A stretch of 64,000 nucleotides of DNA from Sternotherus odoratus (Eukaryota; Chordata; Testudines; Kinosternidae), in the NCBI GenBank assembly GCA_032164245.1, contig JAVMKO010000001.1, positions 63,842,892 to 63,906,891 of the forward strand. Direction: 5' to 3'. Each line of letters opens with the position of its first letter. The first letter of the stretch is position 1. The position numbers and the translations under genes are program-made. A model generated the notes under the pieces. It searched no databases, was not told where the DNA came from, and worked only from the letters and a program-made list of their open reading frames with translations. Below, piece after piece: positions 25,714 to 36,165 of the stretch.

Positions 25714-27239
25714 GGGAGGTGAAAGCTCTGAATTGTGAGTGTTTTCATTTTATATTCAGAGTCATAAATCTCAGCTGGGGTAAAACTGAAGCTCTAGTCC
25801 CATACGTTTTACAGCATGGGAATCAGAGAACAATGGAAATCTAACCACAGTTGTGAATTCCTTGTCTTTTGTTGATTCAAGTTACATTATTAGTTTATTA
25901 TAACAGGTAGGTAATTAGTTTGCTCCCTCAGAGCAGCTTCTTTTAGTCAACTGACAGAAGTCCTCACTCAGTGAAATGATGAGTGAACAGTTATGGTTTC
26001 TCCCTGAAAAGACTGCTGAGGACTAATAAGCAACTATTGCTGAAGCTGGAATTTAGTGTGGTAGGATTCCAATTAGTAGACCTAAAACCCAATGGTTTAT
26101 TGCATGATCTGGCATGGAAGTCATTCAGCCCTATCTTTGACATTTAGGTAGTTTAGATAACATCTTTTTCCTGGAGTTGTGCATTGAAATAAGGCAACAC
26201 AGGAGGTCCATTGACATGGTAGCATCATATTGTTGGGCAGATCTCATTTTGGATGTGAGCATGGCACACCTAGCGCTTTGACAATGGACGAATGTTCAGA
26301 AACAAATCCACTGCCATTGGGCAGCAATACACCTGCAGTTTGTCTGCTTAAGGAAGTTGAAATTGGTGGTGGGGATGAGGTGGAGAGGCTGAAATGCTAT
26401 GGTACCTGATTCCAAAGTGAAGTTGTCAACAAATGAGGTGGGGTAGAGGGAGAGGAGGAACCCACAGAAAAAAAAATATAATGACAGTATATGTATATTT
26501 TTCAAAATGGTTACAAAATGACAGAATTGGCACCACAGCTGGGTGAATAATGGATTTTTTTGGTTTTCTAGCAATTTGACAAACCAAAAAATTGGGTAGA
26601 ACCCCCAAAAAGATTTATTGAAATTTTTCGGCCAATTAAAAAGTGAAAGAAATGTTGAGGTGAAACTATTTCAGTGATTTTTGAAACAAAATGTTTCATT
26701 TGGATGGCTAACATTTTGTTTAGACCTTTAGGCATTTTGACAAAAGCAAAGTTAGCCACTGGGCTGAAGTGTACATGGGAGGCATAAGCATCACCACAAT
26801 TTCCCTCCTTCCCGCACTGGCTGTTTTGTAAATTTTCACTGTGATGGGAAATTATGAGAAGAGGGGGGCGACGGGATCAGACAATTATGACTTAATGAGA
26901 GCAGACATTGAGATTCAAAAAATTAAAGCTTTATAACCATTCAAACACAAATTGTCAACATCACAGAACCTTAAAAAAAAAAAAACCTCTACATTCTCAA
27001 GAAGTATTTTATTTTACTTTGCCTGTACATTTTGATATTACTGTTGGAAATACTTTTTCATCGATTTCTGTGTGTAGTGAAATTGATGTTTACTGACACT
27101 TTGCAATAAAAATCTAATTCTTCCAAGCCAACCCATACTGCAGGATAGTGACCTTTCCAGTGGGCTATGGGATATTCTGTAATAAGGCTTTTTTCCAATA
27201 TCTCCTCTTGAAGTTGTTCCACTTTTTATGAAATAATTC
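25714..27239. other. Intergenic sequence with a possible unclassified repeat
   Basis: The stretch 26530-26760 is rich in 'ttttggt', 'aaaatgtttc' and 'gacaaa' words that I associate with a reptile dispersed repeat, but I see no ends. The rest appears unique. Confidence 0.3.
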
Positions 27240-27325
27240 ATGGAATGGGAGCAGGGACTTAAACTTAGGCCCCTTCCTCAGGTGAGTGCCCTACCTACCA
27301 GACAGTAGAGTCATTCTCACATTCT
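27240..27325 (-). repeat. tRNA-derived SINE head
   Basis: The minus strand reads 'tgtctggtaggtagggca' (A-box region) then 'ctcacctgagg' and 'gtttaagtccctgctccc' (B-box-like GTTTAAGTCC). This is the layout of a pol III tRNA-derived SINE. It is too diverged and lacks stems, so it is not a working tRNA gene. Confidence 0.45.
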
Positions 27326-27351
27326 GACCAAATGACTAACCAATGTTCTAG

Positions 27352-27514
27352 CAGCGATGGCCAATAGAAATTCAATGCTAGTCACACTGCTAGCCACACT
27401 TGTGGTTTTGAATTTTTCTTATTAGCCACATTATAAAAACGCCACATGCATTAGCCACAATTCAATAGCCTATTAGCCACTTGTGGCTGGTGGCAAATAT
27501 ATTGGACATCGCTG
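27352..27514. mobile_element. Short inverted-repeat MITE (hAT-like)
   Basis: Ends CAGCGATGGCCAATA and TATTGGACATCGCTG are imperfect inverted repeats. The interior repeats 'tagccacattata/ttagccacttgtgg' words. A 'tctag' word follows or precedes both ends, but the duplication cannot be aligned as a clean octamer. Confidence 0.65.
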
Positions 27515-30500
27515 CTCTAGACACGATTGAATTATTTATTCAACTTTTTTGCTTCTATTGAAAGCATTTGGCTAATGCGTCATGAATTCACAAATAGTTT
27601 GTCAACCCAAAATGACACTTTTCATGAATAAACTAATTTTATTAAAAAATTTGCCCAGCTGTAATTTGCTCTGCTTACAACAAACCTTTTGTGAACTCTT
27701 TACATTTGTAAAATGCTAATGTTGCACTTGGTATGTGCAATGTTAACATTTGAGAAAAGACAAAATACATCTCAAAGTAGTCCTCAGTCATCCTGCACAG
27801 TTCAAGAAATACTTCTACAGTACATGACAGTGATGTCCATTTCTTCTGTCTTCATTTTGCTCTCATTTCAAGTTGATTGGATTTTCATGGCTATTTTTCT
27901 GTCACAGGTATAATAACCAATGTCTCTCTTTTACAGAGTTGATTTTCTTCTGCTTAAAAATATCACATTTGCGATCTGTTGTGTGACAGTTTGACTTTTC
28001 TGAAAGAATCATCTGCTTGTTCTTCAAAAGATTCTAGTTTTTCCCATCACCAAAAACTTTGTATATGTTTGCATAAAAGGTGGTTGTATACCATATAAAC
28101 GCCATCAAAGAAATACCTAAGGAGCTGGTGGATTCTACTTTTGCAGGTATGGCTAAAGATGAGCAAATGTAGTTTGTGATCTCACCTGGAGTGAGTGATT
28201 ATGGGTAAGAGAAATTGAAACATTAACCACATATTTTATTAGCTAGACCTTAGAAAATGTAGAACAGCAGATAGATTTTGAGATTTTCTACCATTTAATT
28301 TTTTTAAGATTATTTTGCAGTAATGAACTCTGTACTTCAAAATGTTTTAATGTGTAGAAAAAAATATTTATTTTTTCCAAATTAGGTGGAATTGTTTTGG
28401 AAATAGAGAAAACTTTTGAAGGGCACAAGATGCTTGTGCCTTCCAGCACATCAGTCTAGAGGTTTCAGAGCAAACAGGTTAAATACAGGCAATGCAGGCC
28501 CCAATCTTTTGGATTATTCTGTATGACTGCTGGCCTAAATTCCCCATTTACATCTGAACAGCTCTGTGGAGTTGCAGGGTTCTGCACAGAACAACTTGCA
28601 GGATGAGGGTCTTAGAGTTGAAAATGTTATTGTGGCCAAAGCATAAAAACAAACACCTCTTAAATGTGTTCATAAAGAAAACATAAAGGCATTAGTGATG
28701 ATATCATTAGTAGTCAGACATATATTCTATCCTTTACTGAGCTAATATTTAGAAAAATCACTTACTTTTAAAAAAATTAAAGTAGGGGCCTGGGAAATCC
28801 CATTTGAATGTAGGCTCACCAGTTTATCTGATCTAATGAAAGCAAATTAAAAAATATTAATGTCAGGGTGAGGAAGGGCCAGGGGTAACAAGACACAATC
28901 TTAACAAATATAAAGATTAATTGGACCCAGTCAAGGTAAAAGTGCCTGATTCAATTAATCACTGCATAGAACAATGGAATACATAAGGAGAGAGAATGTA
29001 TTACATAAGAAAAATGAGCCTCCTTCCATCTCTCTTTTCAGATGCTATAAAAGGAATAGATTTGTCAGCTTGTTTGGGATCTAGATGCCTGGTATTATTG
29101 GAATGAATCCCTAAAAAATCCACTACAACTGCCACCCTCACGGTTACACCCGCTTCCATATTAGGCATTCAAACAGTCTTCCCAGACTGTGATGGGAAAA
29201 GTGTGAGGTCCACATTCCAATTTCAGTCACATTGGTTTAACGCCAGAGAAACTCCACTTAAGTCAATTGAGGAGTTACACAGCTGTAACTAAAACCAGAA
29301 TTTAGTCTCTCTTTATTTCTTAGTGATTTCACTTTCCATTACTTATAATACGTGATGTAGAAGTGTCAGCAGCAGCAATTATCAGCCTCTGTAACAGCAG
29401 CAATTGCAGGATTTAAAAAAAAATATGTAAAAAGAAATAAGTATTATTAATGAGGCTATTGTCTTATTTCTCTAATAGGTCTTTCACTGTCTGTCACCCT
29501 AAGCCCCATTAAAAAGTGAATGGCATCTGTTGTTCACTAAAAATAAATCCATGATGACAAACATATTCCAGCTACTGCATAGAATTGCCAAGTTGTGTTT
29601 GGTTTGTACATGTTCACTAGTTAGATTTCACTTTTTGTCCAGCAGCCCTTCACAGACAAGAGAGAGAGGAAAGTTACTAGCTCTAATCACCCTCTCCTAC
29701 AGGATTTGAATCATTTAGTAGCTGACTGTTGCTACAATCATGCAATGTTCTTAGATTCTTTACCCTTTCCCAGTTCTTGGGAGTAAGATGTTTTTAGCTG
29801 GAATTACACAGACACACATAATATAGGAATCTCCTACTCAGAGTCTGCAGTAATGAGTAAATACATTTGGAAGTTGATGGAGGGTTTTCATGAGCACAAA
29901 TCTGTCAACACGAGTTCAAGAAGATGTGGTGATCTTATGATGAGAGTAGAGGACAGCAAGTCATATCTCCTGGGTTCCATTCCCAAATCTAAAACTCTGG
30001 GACTTTAAGCAGCATGTGTAACTTAATTGTAACTCATAATAGCATAGTACCACACATCTCAAGAGTGGGGTCATGTTTCTTTTGCCTTTAAAGTGCTTTG
30101 CATTTGTATAGGCCTTTCCATTTAAGGATTTCAGAGTATTCTGATGGAAGTGTTTTTAACCACTGAGCATTTCATAGACCTTGTTTCCAATTTCTCAAAT
30201 GGATTTTGCTCCATTTAAAGGGTTGACATAAAATTTTATTTTCCACTTTTCCCATTTCTCTATTTATTTCATTATATTTGTCTAGATTCTATTTATTTTT
30301 GACAAATATAAGAGGACTGAGGTTTATTGATCTAGTCATCCCTGTTTAATTTCTGCTTTAACCTTAATTTAAAATCCTGTCATGTTTTCTTCTTACTGTG
30401 TTTATTAAAGTGGTTTTTCTTGCCTCATGGGTTTTTCCGAGGGCTCTCCCTTTTGACTGCATTCAGTTGGCTGAGATGTAATCCAGTTCTAAGACTCTGT

Positions 30501-31259
30501 GGAGTTTGAGAATGAGGATATTCCATTTAGAATTGCACAATACATATATTTCTTTAGGAAGTTTGATTCGTTTCTATTACTTTAACAAGATTATTATTCA
30601 TTATGCCGTTATTTCATTAGAGTTATTGGCTTCCAACATTGGAGGAAAAGATTTACTCTGACTACAGCTTTAGAGACTTCTAACAGCAGCCTCTAATTCA
30701 TGATTTTGACAGAGTGGATTAATTTTATCAGAGCTGTTAACTTGTCTTTATGCTTCTACATTTAACTGGTTGATTACATCTTTCAGTGCTCTTATCTTGT
30801 TGTTACAATGATAGACAAAGTTGAAATAATTATATATATATACTGAACTTTTCCCAAACTAAGACTATTAAAACTCCCACTATAAAAATAAAGTGAGGAA
30901 GCAAGAGAAACTACCTGGCTTAAAAAAAAAAAAAAAAAAAAAAGAGTACAAAACCAAAGCCAAACAGAAATTAACTAAGCTAAGAGAGCTCTACAAATAC
31001 TTCAGCATGTTAAATTAAGCTATTCCTTCACTGACTCACAAACACCAAATATCATTTTGCATTAAAAAAAATACTTTAGCATTGGATGAATGTTCCCTTG
31101 GGGCCAAAGAAATTTGAGGTTTGTACTAGAGTGAGTTATTCAGAGTAAGTGCAGGCAGGCCAGTCACCGGTAGACAAAAGAGCAGTAGAACAATGAGCTA
31201 AACAAACCATATTTGTGGGGGAGCTCCTTTGAAAGTCTTTTTTTAATATACAGCGGCTG
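27515..31259. other. Intergenic unique AT-rich sequence, the longest repeat-poor block here
   Basis: About 3.7 kb with almost no recognisable transposon. Possible decayed SINE words occur at 29930-30000 ('tatctcctgggttccattcc') and near 29225-29310 ('ggagttacacagctgtaac'). A 22-A run lies at 30922-30943. The parts 29320-29640 and 30520-30840 contain several TAATTA/ATTA cores and may be conserved regulatory DNA; this cannot be tested here. Confidence 0.3.
30922..30943. repeat. Homopolymer A(22)
   Basis: Uninterrupted run of 22 A. No SINE body was recognised directly upstream, so I treat it as a simple repeat. Confidence 0.9.
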
Positions 31260-31930
31260 TGTCACAGGCTCCACTCACCGCCAGTGTCGCCTCCTCCTGC
31301 TCACTCTCGGGATTAGGTCTGGCCAGGCATTATACCCTCCACTTGTGGTACCTCTGCCATTTCTTTCAACCTGCAGGCCCCTCTCAGTCCAGGAACCGCA
31401 TCATGACTTGGCCTTCTGGCTAGATCACTATGAGGTTCCCCCTTCTGGGGTGGGGTGGGTGCAGGGAAAGGAGGACAAAAGCTTTCCAGAACAAATAAGC
31501 CCAGGCAGTGAGTTGTCCTTTGCCTGGTCTCTGCCACATCCTAGTGACTGGTAGGAGAACCAGAGCTCATTCTCTACTCTGGATTCCAGCTCAGCGGTCC
31601 TCTAATCAGCAGTCAAGGTCTGCCCTCCCATGTCTTGCTGCATTCCCCCTGAGCTTCTCCTACCTTCCCCCTCTTTGGGTTTGCCAGCCTCCCAACAACA
31701 TCCTCCCAGGGATTAACTGTGGACTACCCTCCATAGTTCCAAACTCTATAGTCCCTTTTCCCAGGGAGCGACTGCAGCCCATGTCCCTGCAGTCCCCTTT
31801 TCTGCCCTCAGCTCCTGGGCTTTATAAAGCCCCCTGATAGTCCTTTCCAGCTGAACCTGCTTCCAATTAAGTGGTCACTATCTCTGGGCCCAGATTCCCA
31901 AAAGGGGGAACCACAGATGCCCAATACCTA
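31260..31930 (-). mobile_element. Probable degraded LTR (Gypsy or ERV type)
   Basis: Starts TGTCACAGGCTCCACTCACC after AT-rich DNA and stays at higher GC for about 0.65 kb. It contains a TATA-like 'gggctttataaagccc' near 31820, and pyrimidine-rich sequence typical of reptile LTRs read backwards. No terminal match or target duplication was found at the right side, so the end is a guess. Open frames at 31213-31837 are not supported as genes. Confidence 0.4.
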
Positions 31931-32199
31931 GTTGGACCTGCAAGTGGTTGGCATACCTGGGATAGTGTACCTGGTCCTAGTCTGAGAGGAGAAGAAATGG
32001 CCATATTCCACCTTCAGACAGGTAAAAGAAAAAGGAAGAACACCCAAAGAGAGAGAGACCAGAAAAGGGACAGGGGTGCAACTAGATCTTTAATTGTGGC
32101 AGTTGATCTTCTATCCAGCTAGTGCCCTAGCTTGAGCCTTGTTATTGTGAAGCATTTGAAGGAATTACAACAGAAGATCCTATGTCTCAGATTCTAATT

Positions 32200-32870
32200 C
32201 AGGGATGGGCAAGCTATGGCCTGCAGGTCACATTCGGCCCATGAGACAGTCCTGCCCAGCCTTTGAGCTCCTGACCAGGGAGGCTGGCTTTCAAGATGAG
32301 CTTCCAGACATGCTGGCTCTGAGCAGCATGGTAAGGAGGATGAGGATTGGATAAGGAGGAGGGAGTCCTGGCGGGGGAGGACAGGAAGCAGGGGGCATCT
32401 GGATAGGGCGGAGATTCTGGGGTGGTGGTCAGGGGATGGGGCAGGAGGGTTGGGATAGGTGTGGGAATCCCTGGAGCGGGAGGGTCTGTCAGGGATGGGA
32501 GTGTGGATCAGGTTCGGGACAGTCAGGGGACAGGGAGCAGGGAGGTTGGGTAGGGGATGGGATCTGGGGGAGCAGTCAAGATGGGGGGGGTCTTGGGAAG
32601 GGGTGGTCAGGGGACAAGGAGCAGGGGGCTTAAATAGCGAGTGTGGTTCCAGGGGGTGATTAGGGGCACAGAGTCTCTGGAGGGGGGCAGTCAGGGACAA
32701 GTAGGAAGGGGTGGGGTTTGATGGCTTGAGGATTCTGACGGGGAGCAGTCAGAGGGCAGGATGGGGGCGAGACCAGGCCATTTGGTGAGGCACAGCCTTT
32801 CCTCCCCAGCCCCCCATACAATTTTGCAACCTTGATGTGGCCCTCCGGCCAAAACGTTTGCCCACCCCTG
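32200..32870. mobile_element. hAT-type non-autonomous element
   Basis: Ends CAGGGATGGGCAAGCTATGGCC and (reverse strand) CAGGGGTGGGCAAACGTTTTGG are inverted repeats. Flanking octamers TTCTAATT and CTCTAATT match at 7 of 8 positions, an 8-bp target duplication as made by hAT transposases. The interior is G-rich on the plus strand ('gggggagcagtcagg' repeats). The 32194-32700 minus-strand proline-rich frame is a by-product of that bias. Confidence 0.85.
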
Positions 32871-33242
32871 CTCTAATTCAATGGCTCTGAGTTAATGGAA
32901 TCTCACATCTTTTGAAAAACACATCTTGTTCTTTTAGTTACAAAATTGTTTCTGTAGAGTTATTTCTCTTTTGTTTTCTGTCATTTGTGGGGAACAGAAA
33001 AGGAGGATGATTGGAAATGAAGCTTGAGGTTCCTTTGGTAATGATACTACCGGTATATTTATAAAGAAAAAACCCTACAAAAATGTGGGAAGGATGAAAA
33101 GAATAGAAAGAAAGAAAAAAAGGGAGGTATGTACTAAAGAAATACAATAAATAGTCATAACGCCCAGAACATTCTCTACTGAAAGTGGAGGAGAGTAACT
33201 GTTAGGGCCTGAGCTCAGCAAGCAGCAAATGTAGTAACAAAC

Positions 33243-33893
33243 TGTCACGGAGTTCCTGGGGCGAGGGTCTGGAACTTGCTCCCTATGAAGCCAGATAGGA
33301 TTCCGGGGGAAGTATCCCCTCTCTGTACACAGCCTGTTTCCAAGGCTAGGAGCTTCACGGGTACCCACTTCAACCTTCCTGGGTCTGACCTCAGAGCATT
33401 CAGCACCTTCTGCCCTCCATGCACTTCCCCCAGCGAACCCGCCCGGGTGAGGTCCTGGGGGCACCCGTGGATTCTGCACCCCAATTGCACAGTCAGACGT
33501 GACTCTCAGCCAGCCAGTAAAACAGAGATTTATTCGATGACCTCTACCTGGTCTAACACAGGCCATACAGTGAGCGTGAGCCCTCAGCTGGATCCATTCT
33601 GGGGCCAGAGAGCTAGGCCAGCTTGGTCAGAGAGCTCCCTGCCTCTTCTCTCCTCCCTCCACCTCGCTTCAGACTCCAAACTGCAACTCACTCTCTCCAG
33701 CCCCTCCTTCCCCCTGGCTCAGCCAGGTCAGGTGACCTCCCTCCCCCACTTGGAGTCAGATTGCAGCTTCAGGTATGGACACCTGCAGAGAGGCTCTGCT
33801 TTGCATTAGCTACACATCCTTATCCCTTCACATAGATGCTAAAGAAATGCATAGGGGAAACTGAGGCACACACAGTATTCCTACTCCGTCACA
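33243..33893 (-). mobile_element. Solo LTR, 651 bp, with 5-bp target duplication
   Basis: Ends TGTCACGGAGT and ACTCCGTCACA form an 11-bp inverted terminal repeat of the TG...CA type, flanked on both sides by CAAAC (33238-33242 and 33894-33898). On the minus strand 'cgaataaatctctgtttta' supplies an AATAAA, giving the orientation. No internal gag/pol sequence adjoins it. Overlapping open frames at 33245-33835 are inside the LTR and are not genes. Confidence 0.9.
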
Positions 33894-33898
33894 CAAAC

Positions 33899-34577
33899 CA
33901 CCAGTAGAAACAGAAGCAGAAGCTAGAAGAGAAAATGGCTTTTAGGGGCAGAGTCCCCATCAGATGTCATCACAATGAGAGGCAGAACTTGTTCAGGCGG
34001 GTTAACGTTGCACTCCTGTCAAAGGGCAATAACATGACATGTTAACAGAGGTGGCAGACATGACAGTACAAAGGCAAATTGTTCAGTTCTACAGACCATT
34101 TGAAACAACTAGTAGATGTGGCAAATGCCACTTTCCCTATTTGTCTTCTCTGTTTTTGCAAATCTGGCCACTACCATTGACCCTGGACTGGCAATCTTTG
34201 TCCTTTGTAGAGCTGAAAGCTTTTGGGAGCTGATGCAATGCAGTGCTAAAGAGGCACAGATCTCAAGTGCAACATGTGGGGGTTTTTTCAGGCGAATGAG
34301 TCTGAAATCGAATTGGACAAAAGTTTCCATGGTGTAGTGACCAAATATTTTGAGAGTGCCCAGGGTCCAGACATCTATACTGACATATGGACCTACAGTC
34401 GCACTGATTATGGGCCCAGCCGTGGCTTGGCTATAAACCGCAAGCAAGGGGGTGGGGTGTTGTTGCACTGTAGCAGGAGCAGCCTGTGCCAGGCCTAAAT
34501 TTGGGGCACTGCAATTCCCACAACCCATCATCATATCCATGTGTGTTGGAGGGAAAGACCTAAGGCCCTATCTGTGC
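33899..34577. other. Intergenic sequence
   Basis: Unique-looking. Open frames at 34039-34540 on both strands have no recognisable family. 34320-34520 could be part of an old DNA transposon, but I see no paired ends. Confidence 0.3.
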
Positions 34578-34886
34578 CAGGGGTTGGTTGGCAAGCTTTC
34601 AGAAGTGGCATGCTGAGTCTTCATTTCTTCCCTCTAATTTAAGGTTTCACGTGCCAGTAGTACATTTTAATGTTTTTAGACAGTCTCTTTCTATAAGTCT
34701 ATAATATGGAACTAAGCAATTGTTGAATGTAAAGTAAATAAGGTTTTTAAAATGTTTAAGCAGCTTCTTCAAAATTAAATTAAAATACAGAGCCCCCCCC
34801 CCCAAATTGATGGTCAGGACCCGGGCAGTGTGAGTGCCACTGACAATCAGTTTGCATGCCACTTTGGCACACGTGATCTACCCCTG
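34578..34886 (-). mobile_element. hAT-type MITE, same family as 53711-53975, opposite orientation
   Basis: Starts CAGGGGTTGGTTGGCAAGC and ends CACACGTGATCTACCCCTG. The interior ('ttcacgtgccagtagtacat', 'aaataaggtttttaaaa', 'ttaaattaaaatacagagcc') matches the reverse complement of the element at 53711 through its whole length. Flanking octamers atctgtgc and agctatgc agree at 6 of 8. Confidence 0.85.
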
Positions 34887-35105
34887 AGCTATGCCATGCC
34901 CTGACTTATACAATTGCATGGATAGGGAGGAACATTGCACCTCCATTGAGGTTGCTCTCTTCCCTGTGGAACTATTTGCTATACAAATAAGTGTGACAAG
35001 AGTGTAAGAGAGGTGGGCAGTTTACACTGTCAAGTAATTTAGGTCACAGTCTGTCCTATATTTAGCATGGCTTAGTTGGGTGCTTTTTTTTCTGAAGCTT
35101 AAAGT

Positions 35106-35250
35106 ATCAGGGTTAGAAGAGACCTCAGGAGATCATGTAGTCCACCCCCCTGCTCAAAGCAGGGACAATCCCAACTAAATCATACAACAGATTTTTTTGC
35201 TCCAGATCCCTAAATGGACCCCTCAGGGATTGAACTCACAACCCCTGGGG
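35106..35250 (-). mobile_element. tRNA-derived SINE with CR1-like 3' tail
   Basis: Read on the minus strand: a B-box-like 'gttgtgagttcaatccctga', then 'gggtccatttagggatct', then a tail 'tgctttgagcagggg', 'ggactacatgatctcctgag' and 'ctaaccctgatac' that equals the 3' end of CR1. A tRNA head fused to a LINE-matching tail is the standard SINE design, letting CR1 reverse transcriptase copy it. The A-box part of the head is missing or decayed. Confidence 0.65.
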
Positions 35251-35596
35251 CTATTTCTCCCCTCATATAAAGTCCTTCTAATAATTACTCCACGTCCTCT
35301 ATGCGAACTTGTATACCTAGATGTAATTTTTTTCGTTCTCGTGGGTTATTGGCAGGGTTTGAACCTTCTCAGCATTCAGGCAAGAGCAAATGTGTAGCCT
35401 TCAGATACTGTCCAGTCTGAGTGAGAGAAAGAAGCTTTCTTGCACAGGACTTAGTGAAAGTACTGAAGAAGCTTCATGAACAAACTCAGTCCAGTACTCA
35501 GTCACAGCTTCCCTTGACTTTCCTGGGAGATTGCATGGGTTAGAAATTCAGGCTCCGACCTTCAGTATGTGAAGTGCAAAGAGCTGTACTAGTCAT
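35251..35596. other. Intergenic sequence
   Basis: No recognisable element between the SINE and the next DNA transposon. Confidence 0.3.
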
Positions 35597-36165
35597 AGGG
35601 TATGTCTTCACTACAGCAGTAGGTCGATTTCCCTTAAGTCGATTTTCTAAAGTCTACTTTAGAAAATCGACTTAGTGTGTCCCCACAAAGGACAGCAGCC
35701 CCGCGAACCCCCCGCCCGCCCGAGCAGCGCCGCGGGCGGGGGGGAGGGGGGGGTCCGGCGCGGGGCTGCTCGGGTGGGCGGGGGGGGTTCGCATGGCTGC
35801 TCGGGCGGGCGGGAGGGGGTCTGCGCAACTGCTCGTGTGGGCGGGGGGAGCCGGCGCGGGGCTGCTCGGGCGGGCGAGGGGGTCCGGCGCGGGGCTGCTG
35901 GGGCGGGCGGGCGGGCGGGGGGGTCCGCGGAGCTGCTCGGAAGGTCAGAGGCTTAACGTCACATGCCTCCTCACTAGCCCACAATCGACCTACAGAGGTC
36001 GCTTTCAACGCTACTCCTCTTGTTAGGGAGGAGTACCAAAGTCGATTTTAAGGTCCCTTTAAATCAACTTTAAGGGCATGCATGCATAAGGGCAAGGACG
36101 GGTGCAGGCTTAAATCGACTTTTGCTTGATAAAGTCGACTTTAAGCCCTAGTGGGGACCTGCCTA
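35597..36165. mobile_element. hAT-like element with GC-rich core
   Basis: Left end agggtatgtcttcactac and right end (reverse strand) 'ataggcaggtccccactagg' are imperfect inverted repeats. Both subterminal regions carry 'aagtcgattt' words. The 35695-35945 core is extremely GC- and CpG-rich with repeats of 'ggggctgctcgggcgggcg'. The element at 43051-43856 is the same family in the opposite orientation. Arg/Gly/Pro-rich frames across the core in all phases are artefacts. Confidence 0.75.

Noticed and set aside
27240..27325. A tRNA gene
   Set aside because: Box A/B-like words exist but no acceptor or arm pairing. It fits a SINE head.
32194..32700. 168-codon proline-rich minus frame
   Set aside because: Strand bias of the G-rich interior of a hAT element bounded by an 8-bp duplication.
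33075..33835. Frames of 70-177 codons on both strands
   Set aside because: They fall within a solo LTR with TG...CA ends and a CAAAC duplication.
35634..36051. Arg/Gly/Pro-rich open frames of 77-124 codons on both strands
   Set aside because: They lie in the CpG-rich repeat core of a DNA transposon. Several frames are open at once because stop codons are rare in such sequence.
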